Shown: positions 1 through 8,892, counted from the stretch's first letter. The stretch: 34,506 bases of DNA from an uncultured Bacteroidales bacterium (GCA_903925275.1 CAIYES010000208.1:1-34506), one strand, 5' to 3'. Notes: generated by a model from the letters alone, not told the origin. Numbers and translations are program-made.

Positions 1-357
1 CGCTACCAACGCGCCTCAGAAAAGATCATGTCGGTCATCGCCGCTTTGAAGGAGCGTCCGGTGACGGTGGAGACTGCAATCCAGGTATTTAAAAACAGAT
101 CGAAAAAGATCAGTACTTCCGCCTTGAACGACTACATCCTGCCTATTATCCAGAACATGCCACCTCCGGTGACCAAAGGTAAATATGTACGCATTAAATA
201 TGCAATGCAACTTCCTACAGCGTTCCCTTCGTTTGCATTTTTTTGCAATCACCCCCAATACTTAAAAGAGTCATACACGCGTTTTATTGAAAATAAGTTG
301 CGCGAGAAATTTGATTTCAACGGGGTGCCGATGGAAATATATTTCCGGCAAAAATAG
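1..357 (+). CDS. der: GTPase Der (EngA), C-terminal fragment
   Basis: The last 118 residues of the ribosome-assembly GTPase Der are visible; the gene begins outside the window. The reading frame is open from base 1 and ends at a TAG at 355-357. The visible part is the C-terminal KH-like domain that packs between the two GTPase domains in this family. It shows the characteristic KYVRIKYAMQLPTAFPSF stretch and the ending ENKLREKFDFNGVPMEIYFR, which matches Der ends in Bacteroidota. Der acts on the 50S ribosomal subunit in the cytosol. The S4-domain RNA-binding gene starts only 4 bases after the stop, so the two are probably co-transcribed. The GTPase motifs are not in this window, so activity cannot be judged here. 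Confidence 0.93.
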   Translation, partial: RYQRASEKIMSVIAALKERPVTVETAIQVFKNRSKKISTSALNDYILPIIQNMPPPVTKGKYVRIKYAMQLPTAFPSFAFFCNHPQYLKESYTRFIENKLREKFDFNGVPMEIYFRQK

Positions 358-361
358 TTTG

Positions 362-748
362 ATGGAACAAGGCATACGTATCGATAAATGGCTATGGGCG
401 GTGCGGGTTTTTAAAACACGCAGCCTTGCTTCTGAAGCCTGCCGTTCAGGAAAAGTCAAAATTCTTGATCAGGTTATAAAACCTTCACGCGTTTTGAAAG
501 ATGGAGAAGTGATAACAGTATCTATCCCCCCGATAACTAAAACCCTGAAAGTAATTGCCCTGACTGGCAATCGTGTATCTGCCAGTCTCGTATCCACGTT
601 AATGGAAGATTTAACGCCGGAAGCAGAATATCAGAAGCTTAAGCGAACGAAGGAATCGGATTTTGAATTCCGGCAACGGGGAATTGGACGCCCAACGAAA
701 CGGGAACGGAGAGAGATCGAATTTCTCAAGTCATATCTTGACAAATGA
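362..748 (+). CDS. S4-domain RNA-binding protein (Hsp15/HslR-like)
   Basis: This 128-residue protein has an N-terminal S4 RNA-binding domain (about residues 5-65). Visible motifs are IRIDKWLWAVRVFKTRS and ACRSGKVKI, typical of Hsp15, which binds stalled 50S subunits carrying nascent peptide. A basic C-terminal tail (GRPTKRERREIEF) follows, as in HslR-type proteins. The frame is open further upstream to 287, but that part overlaps the end of der and lacks the S4 pattern. The ATG at 362, four bases after the der stop, gives the normal family length. The stop overlaps the ATG of the tonB gene (ATGA at 745-748), suggesting translational coupling. The family assignment is firm; the exact ribosome-rescue role is inferred. 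Confidence 0.88.
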   Translation: MEQGIRIDKWLWAVRVFKTRSLASEACRSGKVKILDQVIKPSRVLKDGEVITVSIPPITKTLKVIALTGNRVSASLVSTLMEDLTPEAEYQKLKRTKESDFEFRQRGIGRPTKRERREIEFLKSYLDK

Positions 749-1524
749 TTCATAGCCGCATATCAAGTCTGGAAGATCTGGCTTTTGAAGGCAGAAATAA
801 AGCCTATGGTGCCTATGACCTGCGGAGGAAATATATCCGGAATTTATTGATTTCAGTTATTGTTGGGATTTTTATTATTCTGCTGTTAATATTCATTCCA
901 TGGTTTTATTTTTATTTTGAACCAATTCCCCTTCTTGAAGGGGATATGATGTATGAAGTGGAATATTACGATATGAGTACGCCACCTGATCAGGAGACGA
1001 ACAGGCTGGCACAGGCACTTTCACAGCCAAAACAGGAAGAACTCCAGGCTCCGGTAGTGAAGGATTCGATTCTGCCGAAAGAAGAAAAGCCAGTTGAAAC
1101 TCCGCCTGAACAGCCAAAGGAAGAAGAGAAAGCGACGGTGGATTCGTCAGCAAAACCGGGTGGATCGGGTCAGGGAAAGGGGACAGAAGCGGAGGCGGGT
1201 CCTAATTCAGCCATTGATGTTTATCCGCGTTTTCCGGGCGGTGATGAAGCACGGCTTTACTATTTGCGACTGCATGTTCGGTATCCTGAAGCTGCCATGA
1301 AGAATCTGGTGCAGGGTGTGGTGATGGTGGTTTTTATTGTCGAGGCAGATGGAACGGTTTCCAGTGTGGAGGTGCCCAAGAAAATTGGTGGTGGATGTGA
1401 TGAGGAAGCCATCAGGGTTACCAAAGAGATGCCCCGGTGGGAACCAGGCAAACGCAAAGGCCGGGCTGTAAGGGTTATTGTGCGAATGCCTATTGTTTTC
1501 AGAATGCGCGGCCACACTTCATAA
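745..1524 (+). CDS. TonB-family energy transducer
   Basis: This 259-residue protein has the plan of a TonB. A cytoplasmic start carries the Bacteroidota signature LEDLAFEGRNKAYGAYDLRR (residues 9-28), followed by one membrane helix (about 33-57). A periplasmic Pro/Glu/Lys-rich spacer covers about 85-140. The C-terminal TonB domain (about 160-255) shows FPGG, YPEAA, VFIVEADGTVSSVEV and GCDEEAIRV...MPRWEPGK. TonB proteins couple the ExbBD proton channel to outer-membrane receptors; no exbBD or TonB-dependent receptor gene is nearby, so the partner is unknown. The ATG overlaps the stop of the preceding S4 gene. Transcription probably ends at the hairpin just downstream. Confidence 0.92.
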   Translation: MIHSRISSLEDLAFEGRNKAYGAYDLRRKYIRNLLISVIVGIFIILLLIFIPWFYFYFEPIPLLEGDMMYEVEYYDMSTPPDQETNRLAQALSQPKQEELQAPVVKDSILPKEEKPVETPPEQPKEEEKATVDSSAKPGGSGQGKGTEAEAGPNSAIDVYPRFPGGDEARLYYLRLHVRYPEAAMKNLVQGVVMVVFIVEADGTVSSVEVPKKIGGGCDEEAIRVTKEMPRWEPGKRKGRAVRVIVRMPIVFRMRGHTS

Positions 1525-1530
1525 CAATAA

Positions 1531-1553
1531 AAAAGGGGCACAAAGCCCCTTTT
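1531..1553. terminator. Bidirectional intrinsic terminator
   Basis: A perfect stem AAAAGGGGC / GCCCCTTTT with a 5-base ACAAA loop lies 6 bases after the tonB stop. A-tract and T-tract flank the G/C stem, so it can terminate transcription from both sides. This fits the convergent arrangement of tonB (+) and the small secreted protein gene (-). Confidence 0.85.
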
Positions 1554-1582
1554 AACTTAATTCAAGTCAACTTGCAATTTGC

Positions 1583-1828
1583 TTACTTCTTTTCAGGAGT
1601 AGTTGTTGCAGGCGTCGCTTTTTTGCCATCTTTTGCACAACAGCTTGAGCCTTTTTTTGCTTCACTGCAAGCAGCTTTGGTTTTCTTGTCGCAACCTGAT
1701 TTTTCTTCCTTGGAGCATTCTTTCTTATCGGCTGGTTTTGCAGCTTTTGTTTGTGCCTGGGGAGTTTGGCCAAAAGTTAAACCTGCAAACAGAACAACAG
1801 TAGAAAATAACAACACAACTTTTTTCAT
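1583..1828 (-). CDS. Small secreted Cys/Lys-rich protein
   Basis: This 81-residue protein has a clear signal peptide (MKKVVLLFSTVVLFAGLTFG, cleavage likely near residue 21). The mature part is about 60 residues, rich in Lys, Ala and Thr, with five cysteines (C38, C46, C54, and adjacent C63-C64). I do not recognise a family. Spaced cysteines in a secreted, low-complexity protein suggest metal or thiol binding in the periplasm, but that is inference. The gene has its own promoter-like sequence upstream and a terminator downstream, so it is a single-gene unit. An overlapping ORF in another frame lacks the signal peptide and is treated as a shadow. Confidence 0.75.
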   Translation of the reverse strand: MKKVVLLFSTVVLFAGLTFGQTPQAQTKAAKPADKKECSKEEKSGCDKKTKAACSEAKKGSSCCAKDGKKATPATTTPEKK

Positions 1829-1871
1829 GGTATTTGAGTTTGTTTAGTTAATTAACGTATTTAGAACCGGA

Positions 1872-1902
1872 CAAAATTACATCTTTTTTATAACATGTAC
1901 AA
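1872..1902 (-). promoter_or_regulatory. Bacteroidota-type promoter for the small Cys-rich protein
   Basis: On the minus strand a TTG (1902-1900) is followed after 20 bases by TAATTTTG (1879-1872). This matches the Bacteroidota housekeeping promoter pattern TTG/TTTG-N19-21-TAnnTTTG. The predicted transcript start is near 1865, about 37 bases before the ATG at 1828. Confidence 0.6.
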
Positions 1903-1939
1903 TGACAAAATGTTAATTTATTGTTAATGTCATGATGGG

Positions 1940-4291
1940 TTAATTTCCGTGAAGCGTTTCCTGAATAATTTTCAGTAAGGTTTGTTTGTTATAAGGCTTG
2001 GCAATGTGGTTGGTACATCCGGCAGCATAAAGCTGTTCTTTATCCTCATCCATCGTATAACCGGTTACGGCTATGATAGGGGTAAGCTCGTATCCCGGAA
2101 CTTGTCGTATCTCCCTTGTTGCTTCAATGCCGTTCATTCCATACCCAAGATGAATGTCCATCAGAATGGCATCATATTGTTTGGTTCTGACCATTTCAAG
2201 AGCGGTTGCAGCATCATGTGCATATTCAACATGGCATGTTTGTTTGAGAAAGTGAATAGTAAGTTCTTTGTTCACCCTGTTATCCTCAACAAGCAATACA
2301 ATTGGCAACATTTCTGACAAAGGAATAAATTTTTTCATGGAAATAGCATCACTGGCAACTGGGATGGCTTGTAGAGAAGTTACCGGACCCCGATCGCAGG
2401 GTAACCATATTGAGAAGCAGGAACCTCTGTCAGGTTCACTTTCAATTGTAATCACACCACCCAGCAAATCAATTATTTTTTTACTGATGGTGAGACCAAT
2501 CCCGCTACCCTGGTATTTTCGACCAAAACCTTCGCTAACCTGGCGAAATTCCTGAAAAATTAACGCATAGTTAGCTTTATCAATTCCGATCCCCGTATCC
2601 GATATTTTTACAACCACCCAATTCTTGCCAGATTCTACGACTTCATGGGTCTCAAGGGTGATGCCACCCCGCTCTGTGAATTTTATTGCATTATCCAGAA
2701 TTTGTTGTAACAACTGTTTAAATAACTGATCATCGGTGATTATTGAAAATGGTTTTATTCCATTGGTATTGATGTAGATATCTTTTTCGGAGTAGAGTAA
2801 GTCCAAGGATTTTACAACAGCCAGGATGCTGGTTTGCAGCATGATCATTTTCTTAGAAACAATAATATTACCAGCTTCGAGCTGTGAAAGCGTAATGATC
2901 GAATTAAGCGTGGCCATTAACCGCCGGCCGGAATCATAAATGTTATCCACCATGCTTACATGTTCACTTATACCAAGTTCCTCTTTCAGGATTTCGGCAA
3001 ACCCCAAAATCCCATTTAAAGGCGTACGGAGCTCATGGCTCATATTTGCCAGAATAGATGTTTTAAGCCGGTCAGATTCTTCTGCTTTTTCTTTTGCGAC
3101 AATTAATTCCTGTTCGTAAATTTTGCGCAGGGTAATGTCGCGATCGGCTCCCCGGTAACCTTTATAGACTCCCTGCTCATTAAAAATTGCAATTCCGGAG
3201 GTTTCCAGGTAAACAAGACTGCCATTTTTGTGCCTTGCCCGGTTTACAATTGCATTCAGGGGTTTGAACTGATGAATTATGCTGCGGATTCCCTCTTTTA
3301 CTTTTGCAACATCTTCAGGAAGCAGAAAATCAAATGGGGATCTGCCAATCATATCTTCTGGAAGATATCCAAGGATGTCGAAGATCTTTGGTGAAACAAA
3401 GGAGTATTTCCAATCCGCGTCGATTTCCCATATCCAATCATTTGTGACTTCAACAATCTCGTGCAAACGTCGTTCGCTTTCACGAACCTTGGTCTCAGCA
3501 AGTTTACGTTGGGTTATATCGCGGAAAATTCCAAGTGTACTGGTAAATTTTTGCGCTGAATCAAATTGGGGAGTAGCAGTTATGATAATCCAACGCCGGT
3601 CTCCATCCGGCCTGTTGATTTCAATTTCGTAAATGCTTTTCTTACCCTCTTTGCGAATTGAGGTTTGAAGTTGAATTTCTTCGATAGACTGACTGTTGAG
3701 AAATGATAGCAGATTTTTTCCTATCAGTTTATCAGACGGTAAGCCAAATATTTCACAGGCTGCAGGATTTGCAAAAATAAAATTCTCCGCTGAATCCACT
3801 ACTCCCAGGCCTTCACCACTGTTTTCCACCAGGTCGTGATAACGTGCATCACTGGCTATCAATGCTTTTTCCTTTTCTTTCAACTCACGGATGTCACGGG
3901 CAATGATAATAAACACGGGTTCACCAGGGGCATCTATTTTATTCATGCTTACCCTGACCGGTATTTCATGGCCGTCATGGTGTCGCCAAAATGTTTCTCG
4001 CATGAAAAATAATTCATCGTCTTTGCCTGTTGATTCACCCTCAATAGAAAAAACAGCTGGCAAATCACGCATAAAATCTGCCACCGTCAATCCGGAAAGT
4101 TCATTCATTAAATACCCCAGCATTTCAAGGCACTGCCTGTTGGCTTCCAGCACAATACCTGCGGATGATCCGACAATAACGATCGCATCACTGTCCAGAT
4201 CAAGTAAGGTTTGATAGGCGGCCTCCATTTTCTTGAAGGCACCTTCAATATCCTGTTCCGGGTCAACTCCGATCTTCAAATTTCCTTTCAT
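1940..4291 (-). CDS. Hybrid PAS-domain sensor histidine kinase with receiver domain
   Basis: This 783-residue multidomain signalling protein has no membrane segment or signal peptide, so it is probably cytosolic. In order it has three PAS-type sensor domains (about 25-135, 145-265, 275-395), with the RDI(R/T) ends typical of PAS/PAC. A HisKA dimerisation domain carries the phospho-acceptor H419 in SHELRTPLNG. An HATPase domain (about 515-640) has the N box DNAIKF, the G1 box DTGIGI and the G2 box GSGIGLTISKKI. A C-terminal receiver domain (about 665-780) has VEDN and phospho-acceptor D712 in MDIHLG, plus a KPYNK lysine. No DNA-binding output domain or partner regulator is adjacent, so it is an orphan kinase. 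The ligand of the PAS domains cannot be read from sequence. Confidence 0.92.
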   Translation of the reverse strand: MKGNLKIGVDPEQDIEGAFKKMEAAYQTLLDLDSDAIVIVGSSAGIVLEANRQCLEMLGYLMNELSGLTVADFMRDLPAVFSIEGESTGKDDELFFMRETFWRHHDGHEIPVRVSMNKIDAPGEPVFIIIARDIRELKEKEKALIASDARYHDLVENSGEGLGVVDSAENFIFANPAACEIFGLPSDKLIGKNLLSFLNSQSIEEIQLQTSIRKEGKKSIYEIEINRPDGDRRWIIITATPQFDSAQKFTSTLGIFRDITQRKLAETKVRESERRLHEIVEVTNDWIWEIDADWKYSFVSPKIFDILGYLPEDMIGRSPFDFLLPEDVAKVKEGIRSIIHQFKPLNAIVNRARHKNGSLVYLETSGIAIFNEQGVYKGYRGADRDITLRKIYEQELIVAKEKAEESDRLKTSILANMSHELRTPLNGILGFAEILKEELGISEHVSMVDNIYDSGRRLMATLNSIITLSQLEAGNIIVSKKMIMLQTSILAVVKSLDLLYSEKDIYINTNGIKPFSIITDDQLFKQLLQQILDNAIKFTERGGITLETHEVVESGKNWVVVKISDTGIGIDKANYALIFQEFRQVSEGFGRKYQGSGIGLTISKKIIDLLGGVITIESEPDRGSCFSIWLPCDRGPVTSLQAIPVASDAISMKKFIPLSEMLPIVLLVEDNRVNKELTIHFLKQTCHVEYAHDAATALEMVRTKQYDAILMDIHLGYGMNGIEATREIRQVPGYELTPIIAVTGYTMDEDKEQLYAAGCTNHIAKPYNKQTLLKIIQETLHGN

Positions 4292-4428
4292 ATTTGGATG
4301 CCGTGTGATTGATAAATTGTACAGTCCGGCTTTTTCTCACCGCTTGTTTATCAGAGCCAAAGATCAACATAATATATGTGAAAACCTAATTTTTACATAA
4401 GAGCCGTATAAATAAAAAAATGCAAATT

Positions 4429-4881
4429 CTACTCTTTACAAACCGTATCGATGATAATGGTCACCGGCCCGTCATTTACCAGACTCACGGCCATCATTGC
4501 ACCAAAAACGCCGGTTTGAATTTTTTTTCCAAGCAGATATTCCAGATGCGATATAAATTGTTTGTATAATGTGAAGGCTTTTTCAGGCCGGGCTGCCCGT
4601 ATGTAGGACGGACGATTTCCTTTTTTAGTACTGGCATGCAGGGTGAACTGGCTTACAACGAGCAGATCACCCCCGGTTTCAACGACCGAACAATTCATTA
4701 TTCCCTTTGCATCATTGAAAATACGCAAATTAATCAGTTTGGAGGTTAACCAATCAATATCAGGCCAACCATCGCGCTCCTCAATACCCAAAAGAATGAG
4801 CATTCCTGACCCGATTTTCCCTACCTCTTCAAAGTTGATGGTAACGGATGCTGCCGATACACGCTGAATAACTGCTCTCAT
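4429..4881 (-). CDS. dtd: D-aminoacyl-tRNA deacylase
   Basis: This 150-residue cytosolic enzyme hydrolyses D-amino acids mischarged onto tRNA. It has the full family length and both signature motifs: SQFTL (with ASTKKGNRPSY following) and the C-terminal NDGPVT, which form the cross-dimer active site. The start MRAVIQRVSAASVTI is typical of Dtd. It is monocistronic in appearance, about 137 bases downstream of the kinase start on the same strand with no obvious promoter motif between them. Function is confidently assigned by family. Confidence 0.96.
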   Translation of the reverse strand: MRAVIQRVSAASVTINFEEVGKIGSGMLILLGIEERDGWPDIDWLTSKLINLRIFNDAKGIMNCSVVETGGDLLVVSQFTLHASTKKGNRPSYIRAARPEKAFTLYKQFISHLEYLLGKKIQTGVFGAMMAVSLVNDGPVTIIIDTVCKE

Positions 4882-5003
4882 TTAAAGTAATTAGTTTATA
4901 TTCAATCGGTTATGGATTGAGATGCATTGTACTTTCCGATGACTATAAATTTATCAATAACTTTTTTATTTCAAATGATAATAATTTATTGTTTTAATGA
5001 TAG

Positions 5004-5050
5004 CCTCTCCCCTTCTCCTTCAGGAGAAGGGGTCAGGGGGATGAGGTGGG
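5004..5050 (+). repeat. G/C-rich palindromic dispersed repeat, copy 1
   Basis: The core CCCCTTCTCCT / AGGAGAAGGGG (5009-5032) is a perfect 11-bp stem with a 2-base centre. It is followed by TCAGGGGGATGAGGTGGG. The same layout (long palindrome, then CAGGGGGA.GAGGT) recurs at 11961-12000. There is no T-tract after the stem, so it is a repeat family and not a classical terminator. Confidence 0.7.
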
Positions 5051-5230
5051 TATAGAAATCTGGGGATGAGGAACATTGAATTTTTTTCAATTATCACGAA
5101 TCCTAAAATTTTTAAACTGTATTATGAATCTCATTCCCGGGTTACATAACCATTGTTCGTATAAATATTTCAGAGAAATCGTTTTGAGATAAGGCGGTTA
5201 CCTGCTGGTCGCTGACTTCCATTTTTATTG

Positions 5231-5238
5231 TAGATTTG
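5231..5238 (+). promoter_or_regulatory. Possible pdxJ -7 promoter element
   Basis: TAGATTTG matches the Bacteroidota -7 consensus TAnnTTTG and lies 18 bases before the pdxJ ATG. A good -33 TTG at the usual 19-21 base distance is not visible, so support is partial. Confidence 0.35.
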
Positions 5239-5255
5239 CAACAAATAAGCCTGTA

Positions 5256-5972
5256 ATGACCAGATTAAGTGTTAATATTAATAAAATTGCGACTTTACGA
5301 AATGCACGTGGTGGCAACCTGCCCAATGTCGTTAAAACTGCCCTTGATTGTGAACGTTTCGGTGCCGATGGAATTACAGTTCACCCCCGCCCCGATGAGC
5401 GACATATCAGGTATCAGGATGTTTTTGATCTGAAGCCTCTGCTATCAAGCGAATTTAACATTGAAGGTTACCCTTCGCGTGGGTTCATCGACATGGTTTG
5501 TGCTGTCATACCTGCACAAGTTACACTCGTGCCCGATCCACCTGGTGTTTTGACTTCAAATGCGGGCTGGGATACAGTTCAGCATAATTCCTTTTTAACC
5601 GAAGTAATCACGGAATTTAAAAACAAAGGAATCCGTACTTCCGTATTTATCGACCCCGATCCGGAAATGATCCGTAAGGCCGTTAAAACAGGTACTGACC
5701 GCATTGAACTCTATACAGAATCATATGCCCGCAACTTCCCCTCTGATCGGAAGGAGGCAATCAGACTGTTTCAGATTGCTGCGGCTATTGCATCCGAAGA
5801 AGGACTTGGTGTCAATGCCGGTCACGACCTGAACCTGGAAAATCTCAGATATTTTAAGCAAAATATTCCCGGGTTACTCGAAGTTTCCATTGGGCATGCC
5901 TTGATTTGCGATGCACTCATTTTTGGCCTGGAAAACACTGTTCAACTTTATTTACGACAGTTGAAAAGTTAA
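5256..5972 (+). CDS. pdxJ: Pyridoxine 5'-phosphate synthase
   Basis: This 238-residue TIM-barrel enzyme condenses 1-deoxyxylulose 5-phosphate with 3-amino-1-hydroxyacetone phosphate to give pyridoxine 5'-phosphate in the DXP-dependent vitamin B6 pathway. Family motifs visible are [17 protein letters not shown], the HPRPDERHI segment (residues ~42-51), the TLVPDPPG segment corresponding to the conserved LVPE region, and VNAGHDLN near the end with GHALICDAL. Length and start agree with PdxJ. pdxA and other B6 genes are not adjacent. PLP made by this route would supply the PLP enzymes in the window (the KamA and two class V aminotransferases), but there is no operon link. Confidence 0.95.
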   Translation: MTRLSVNINKIATLRNARGGNLPNVVKTALDCERFGADGITVHPRPDERHIRYQDVFDLKPLLSSEFNIEGYPSRGFIDMVCAVIPAQVTLVPDPPGVLTSNAGWDTVQHNSFLTEVITEFKNKGIRTSVFIDPDPEMIRKAVKTGTDRIELYTESYARNFPSDRKEAIRLFQIAAAIASEEGLGVNAGHDLNLENLRYFKQNIPGLLEVSIGHALICDALIFGLENTVQLYLRQLKS

Positions 5973-6040
5973 TTTGATAATATGGCTGAATGGCGATGAT
6001 AAGTGATTGTAAAAACCCAATTTTGAATTAAGGGATAAAG

Positions 6041-7285
6041 ATGAAAAAAATACCAGGAATCGTTGTGCTTCTTTTACTAGTTTGCAGCAATGCTCATTCC
6101 GCCGAGAAACCGGGAAGTCTTGAAAAAAGAGCAGCAGCGATTCATCATGCTGTATTGACCGTCGATTCGCATACAGACACCCCGTTGCTATTGATGCATC
6201 GGGGATTTGATATATCGGTTCGGCATGATGCCCGAAAAGAATATACGAAAATTGATTTTCCACGCATGAAAGAAGGCGGTCTTAATGGTGCTTTTTTTGG
6301 AGTGTTTGTTTCGCAGGGGACTTGCAATCCCGAAGGATATGAAAAAGTGAAGCAGAAGGCAATCGGGCTTTTTGATACCATTGATGCTGTTTTAAACCGT
6401 AATCACCCGATTGCTGAATTGGCAGTGTCGCCTGCGGATATCGTAAGGTTAAAAAAGGAAGATAAACTGGCAATATTCATTGGTGTTGAAAATGGGTATG
6501 CCATCGGGAAAGATCTGTCATTGATCAGTACCTATTATTTGCGTGGTGCCAGATATATTACACTTTGCCACACCAGGAATAATGATATATGCGATTCTTC
6601 AACCGACACTGTCAGCAACACAGGACTAACCGCATTTGGCTTTGATGTAGTCATGGAGATGAATCATGTTGGGATGATGGTCGATGTTTCACATATTTCA
6701 GATAAGGCATTGCGTGAAGTCTTATCATTCACAAAGGCTCCGGTTATCGCCTCGCATTCTTGTGCAAGATCACTGTGCAACAATCCCCGCAACCTGTCTG
6801 ATGATCTGCTGAAGGCCATTGCAAAAAACGGAGGAGTGGTTCAGATGTGCATCCTGAGTGACTATGTAAAAACACCATCCCCCAATCCTGCCCGCGATTC
6901 GGCCAGGACGGCCGTTCGGAAAAAATTTCATGATTTTGACGGGTTGACCGAAGACGAGATGAAGATAGCCCGAAAAGAGTGGAATGCCATAAATGAAAAA
7001 TTTCCACAGAAATTGGCTACCGTTGCTGATGTGGTTGATCATATTGATCACATCGTAAAAGTGGCTGGAATCGATCATGTGGGTATCGGTACCGATTTTG
7101 ATGGCGGTGGTGGTGTTGAAGGGTGTTTTGATGTAAGTGAAATGGGAAACATCACCCTTGAACTAGTCCGACGGGGATATACAGAGCATGATATTCGGAA
7201 GATATGGGGTGGTAACCTGCTGCGCGTGATGAAAAAAACTGCACGGATAGCGCAGCAATATCAACTCCATTGTCAATGCCACTGA
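6041..7285 (+). CDS. Membrane dipeptidase (peptidase family M19)
   Basis: This 414-residue exported zinc dipeptidase of the renal dipeptidase family cleaves dipeptides, including those with a D-residue at the second position. An N-terminal signal peptide (about residues 1-20, AHSA cleavage region) places it in the periplasm or at the cell surface. The metal site is visible: H44 and D46 in VDSHTDTP, the bridging Glu in GVENGYAIG, and histidines in VSHISDKAL and ASHSCARSLCNNPRNL. The C-terminal HVGIGTDFDGG motif also fits. It starts 68 bases after pdxJ on the same strand. LLVC at residues 12-15 is a poor lipobox because the -1 residue is Val, so I favour signal peptidase I processing. Confidence 0.92.
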   Translation: MKKIPGIVVLLLLVCSNAHSAEKPGSLEKRAAAIHHAVLTVDSHTDTPLLLMHRGFDISVRHDARKEYTKIDFPRMKEGGLNGAFFGVFVSQGTCNPEGYEKVKQKAIGLFDTIDAVLNRNHPIAELAVSPADIVRLKKEDKLAIFIGVENGYAIGKDLSLISTYYLRGARYITLCHTRNNDICDSSTDTVSNTGLTAFGFDVVMEMNHVGMMVDVSHISDKALREVLSFTKAPVIASHSCARSLCNNPRNLSDDLLKAIAKNGGVVQMCILSDYVKTPSPNPARDSARTAVRKKFHDFDGLTEDEMKIARKEWNAINEKFPQKLATVADVVDHIDHIVKVAGIDHVGIGTDFDGGGGVEGCFDVSEMGNITLELVRRGYTEHDIRKIWGGNLLRVMKKTARIAQQYQLHCQCH

Positions 7286-7339
7286 TGATAAATGTATGTT
7301 TTTCAATTGTTCACCCCAGGAAATATAAACTGATAAGCC

Positions 7340-7909
7340 ATGGAAATACATACCCCGCATAATGAGCATCCTGAAATCAAAATTGTTCGCAAGAATCGGC
7401 CGGTTTTTTGGATCAGCCTAAGCATAGTTTTCCTGATGGGCTTTTTTGCAGGGGCTATGATTTTCAGTGGTTCAAAGAGTAATACTAAAGATGCTATAAT
7501 TGCCAATCCCGAAATGCAGGAAAACTTTGCCGCTGCACAACCGGTTGATACTTTTCAGATAACCGATGCACTTCGTTATGACACCCCGCTTGCAAAGGCA
7601 GCGTTTAAAGTGCGTTACTCCACAAAAGTAGTGGAGCTCAGGGTTGAACTCTCTTCTCTTTATCCTGTGAAATCAATGGTCGAATTTGATGTCAATAGTC
7701 TGAATATCCTGGATCTCCGGCATGTCAATGTGAATGATCAGTCTGTGTGTATGACAGCTGGAAATTTAATTCAGTTTAATAGTGTTGGCGATAACACCTA
7801 TACCATTCTTTTATCCAATAATAATAAGTTACCCCACAAAATCGATTTTACAATTTCGCAAAACGAATTGCCGATATATAGGAACTCGGTTCAGATAAAC
7901 ATAGAATAG
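7340..7909 (+). CDS. Unknown single-pass membrane-anchored protein
   Basis: This 189-residue protein is not recognised. A short basic cytoplasmic start is followed by one hydrophobic helix (about residues 22-43, ISLSIVFLMGFFAGAMIF). A predicted extracytoplasmic domain follows (about 55-189) with alternating hydrophobic residues typical of a beta-sandwich, for example VVELRVELSS and KIDFTISQNELPIYRNSVQINIE. It has one cysteine. It lies 54 bases after the M19 dipeptidase and 29 bases before the adenosine-deaminase-like gene on the same strand, so co-transcription is likely. No function is proposed. Confidence 0.75.
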   Translation: MEIHTPHNEHPEIKIVRKNRPVFWISLSIVFLMGFFAGAMIFSGSKSNTKDAIIANPEMQENFAAAQPVDTFQITDALRYDTPLAKAAFKVRYSTKVVELRVELSSLYPVKSMVEFDVNSLNILDLRHVNVNDQSVCMTAGNLIQFNSVGDNTYTILLSNNNKLPHKIDFTISQNELPIYRNSVQINIE

Positions 7910-7938
7910 TGTAATCAGGTCAGAAAAAATCTGCGCAA

Positions 7939-8871
7939 TTGACATTTTCCGATGCATTAAGAAATAGCCGGCTGGCAACTATCAGGGAATTTCCCAAAGC
8001 CGATCTTCATAACCATTGCCTGCTTGGAGGAAAGCGTTCGGTTATCGAAAAATATTTCGGGAAAAAACTTGAAAAATTCAAGGCAACTGAACCTGGCATC
8101 AGGGAACTTAACCATTGGATAGGACAGGTATATCGTCCTTTTTTTGAGTTGCCTGAAGCGTTTGAAAAAGGTGTGGAAGCTGCATTTATACAGGCACGCA
8201 GTGATGGCATTACAAAGCTTGAGATGAGCATTGATGTTTTTTTTGGCCGGATGTTCAAAATATCTGCCGACCATATTGTTTCGACCCTGAAACATTATCA
8301 CCATACTGTGGCTCCTGATATTGACTTCCGTCCGGAACTGGGTTTTTCGCGTAGTATGGCTCCGGCTACTTTGCAGTCTTGTTTTGAATCTTATCTCGGA
8401 TATAACTATTTCAGGTCGGTTGATCTTTACGATGATGAATTTGCCCAACCCATCGGGAATTTTAAAGCATTGTACCGTTTTGCCAAAGAGCAAGGCATGA
8501 AATGTAAAGCCCATGCAGGCGAATTCGGAAGTGCCGATTCGGTCAAGGAAGCCGTAGAGGTACTTGAACTTGATGCTGTTCAGCATGGCATCGGCGCAGC
8601 CGATTCTCCAGGGGTGATGAAATGGCTTGCCGATCATAATATTCCGCTAAATGTTTGCCCGACCAGCAACATCAGGTTAAAACGGGTAAAATCGTACAAG
8701 ACCCATCCGGTCCGCGTTCTGGTCGATCATGGCGTAAAGGTGACGATCAATACCGACGATGCCCTGATATTCCATGATGGTGTTTCGGAACAGTACCTGA
8801 AACTCTTAAAGGCCGGTGTGTTTAGTCCGGCTCAATTGGATATGATCCGGAATAACGGCCTGGAAGAATGA
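7939..8871 (+). CDS. Adenosine deaminase-family hydrolase
   Basis: This 310-residue metal-dependent amidohydrolase has the adenosine/AMP deaminase fold. Visible active-site elements are H24 and H26 in DLHNHCLLGG, H192 and catalytic E195 in HAGEFG, H216 in VQHGIGA, NVCPTSN (238-244), and D273-D274 in TDDALI. It probably deaminates adenosine or a related purine; another amino-purine cannot be excluded. The start is a TTG at 7939: an in-frame TAA sits at 7912-7914 and the next in-frame ATG would remove the first metal ligands. The C-terminus looks short for the family (usually about 330-350 residues), ending at NNGLEE where others continue with a helix. A dispersed repeat begins about 20 bases after the stop. 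Confidence 0.85.
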   Translation: MTFSDALRNSRLATIREFPKADLHNHCLLGGKRSVIEKYFGKKLEKFKATEPGIRELNHWIGQVYRPFFELPEAFEKGVEAAFIQARSDGITKLEMSIDVFFGRMFKISADHIVSTLKHYHHTVAPDIDFRPELGFSRSMAPATLQSCFESYLGYNYFRSVDLYDDEFAQPIGNFKALYRFAKEQGMKCKAHAGEFGSADSVKEAVEVLELDAVQHGIGAADSPGVMKWLADHNIPLNVCPTSNIRLKRVKSYKTHPVRVLVDHGVKVTINTDDALIFHDGVSEQYLKLLKAGVFSPAQLDMIRNNGLEE

Positions 8872-8892
8872 CGATGAAAATCCCTGCATTTA

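Larger units (their letters stand above)
4882..5255. other. 374-base non-coding region between dtd and pdxJ
   Basis: This is the divergent spacer between dtd (-) and pdxJ (+). It holds the G/C-rich palindromic repeat at 5004-5050 and a possible pdxJ -7 element at 5231-5238. The remainder is A/T-rich, and I see no RNA gene or convincing ORF in it. Confidence 0.6.

Noticed and set aside
287-361. 25-residue N-terminal extension of the S4-domain protein
   Set aside because: It overlaps der in another frame and lacks the S4 pattern; the ATG at 362 gives normal length.
5004-5050. Palindrome as an intrinsic terminator or CRISPR-type repeat
   Set aside because: There is no T-tract after the stem and no regularly spaced array; it is a dispersed palindromic repeat.
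7957-8637. 226-residue open frame on the minus strand opposite the adenosine-deaminase gene
   Set aside because: It lies wholly antisense to a gene with clear active-site motifs and shows no recognisable domain.
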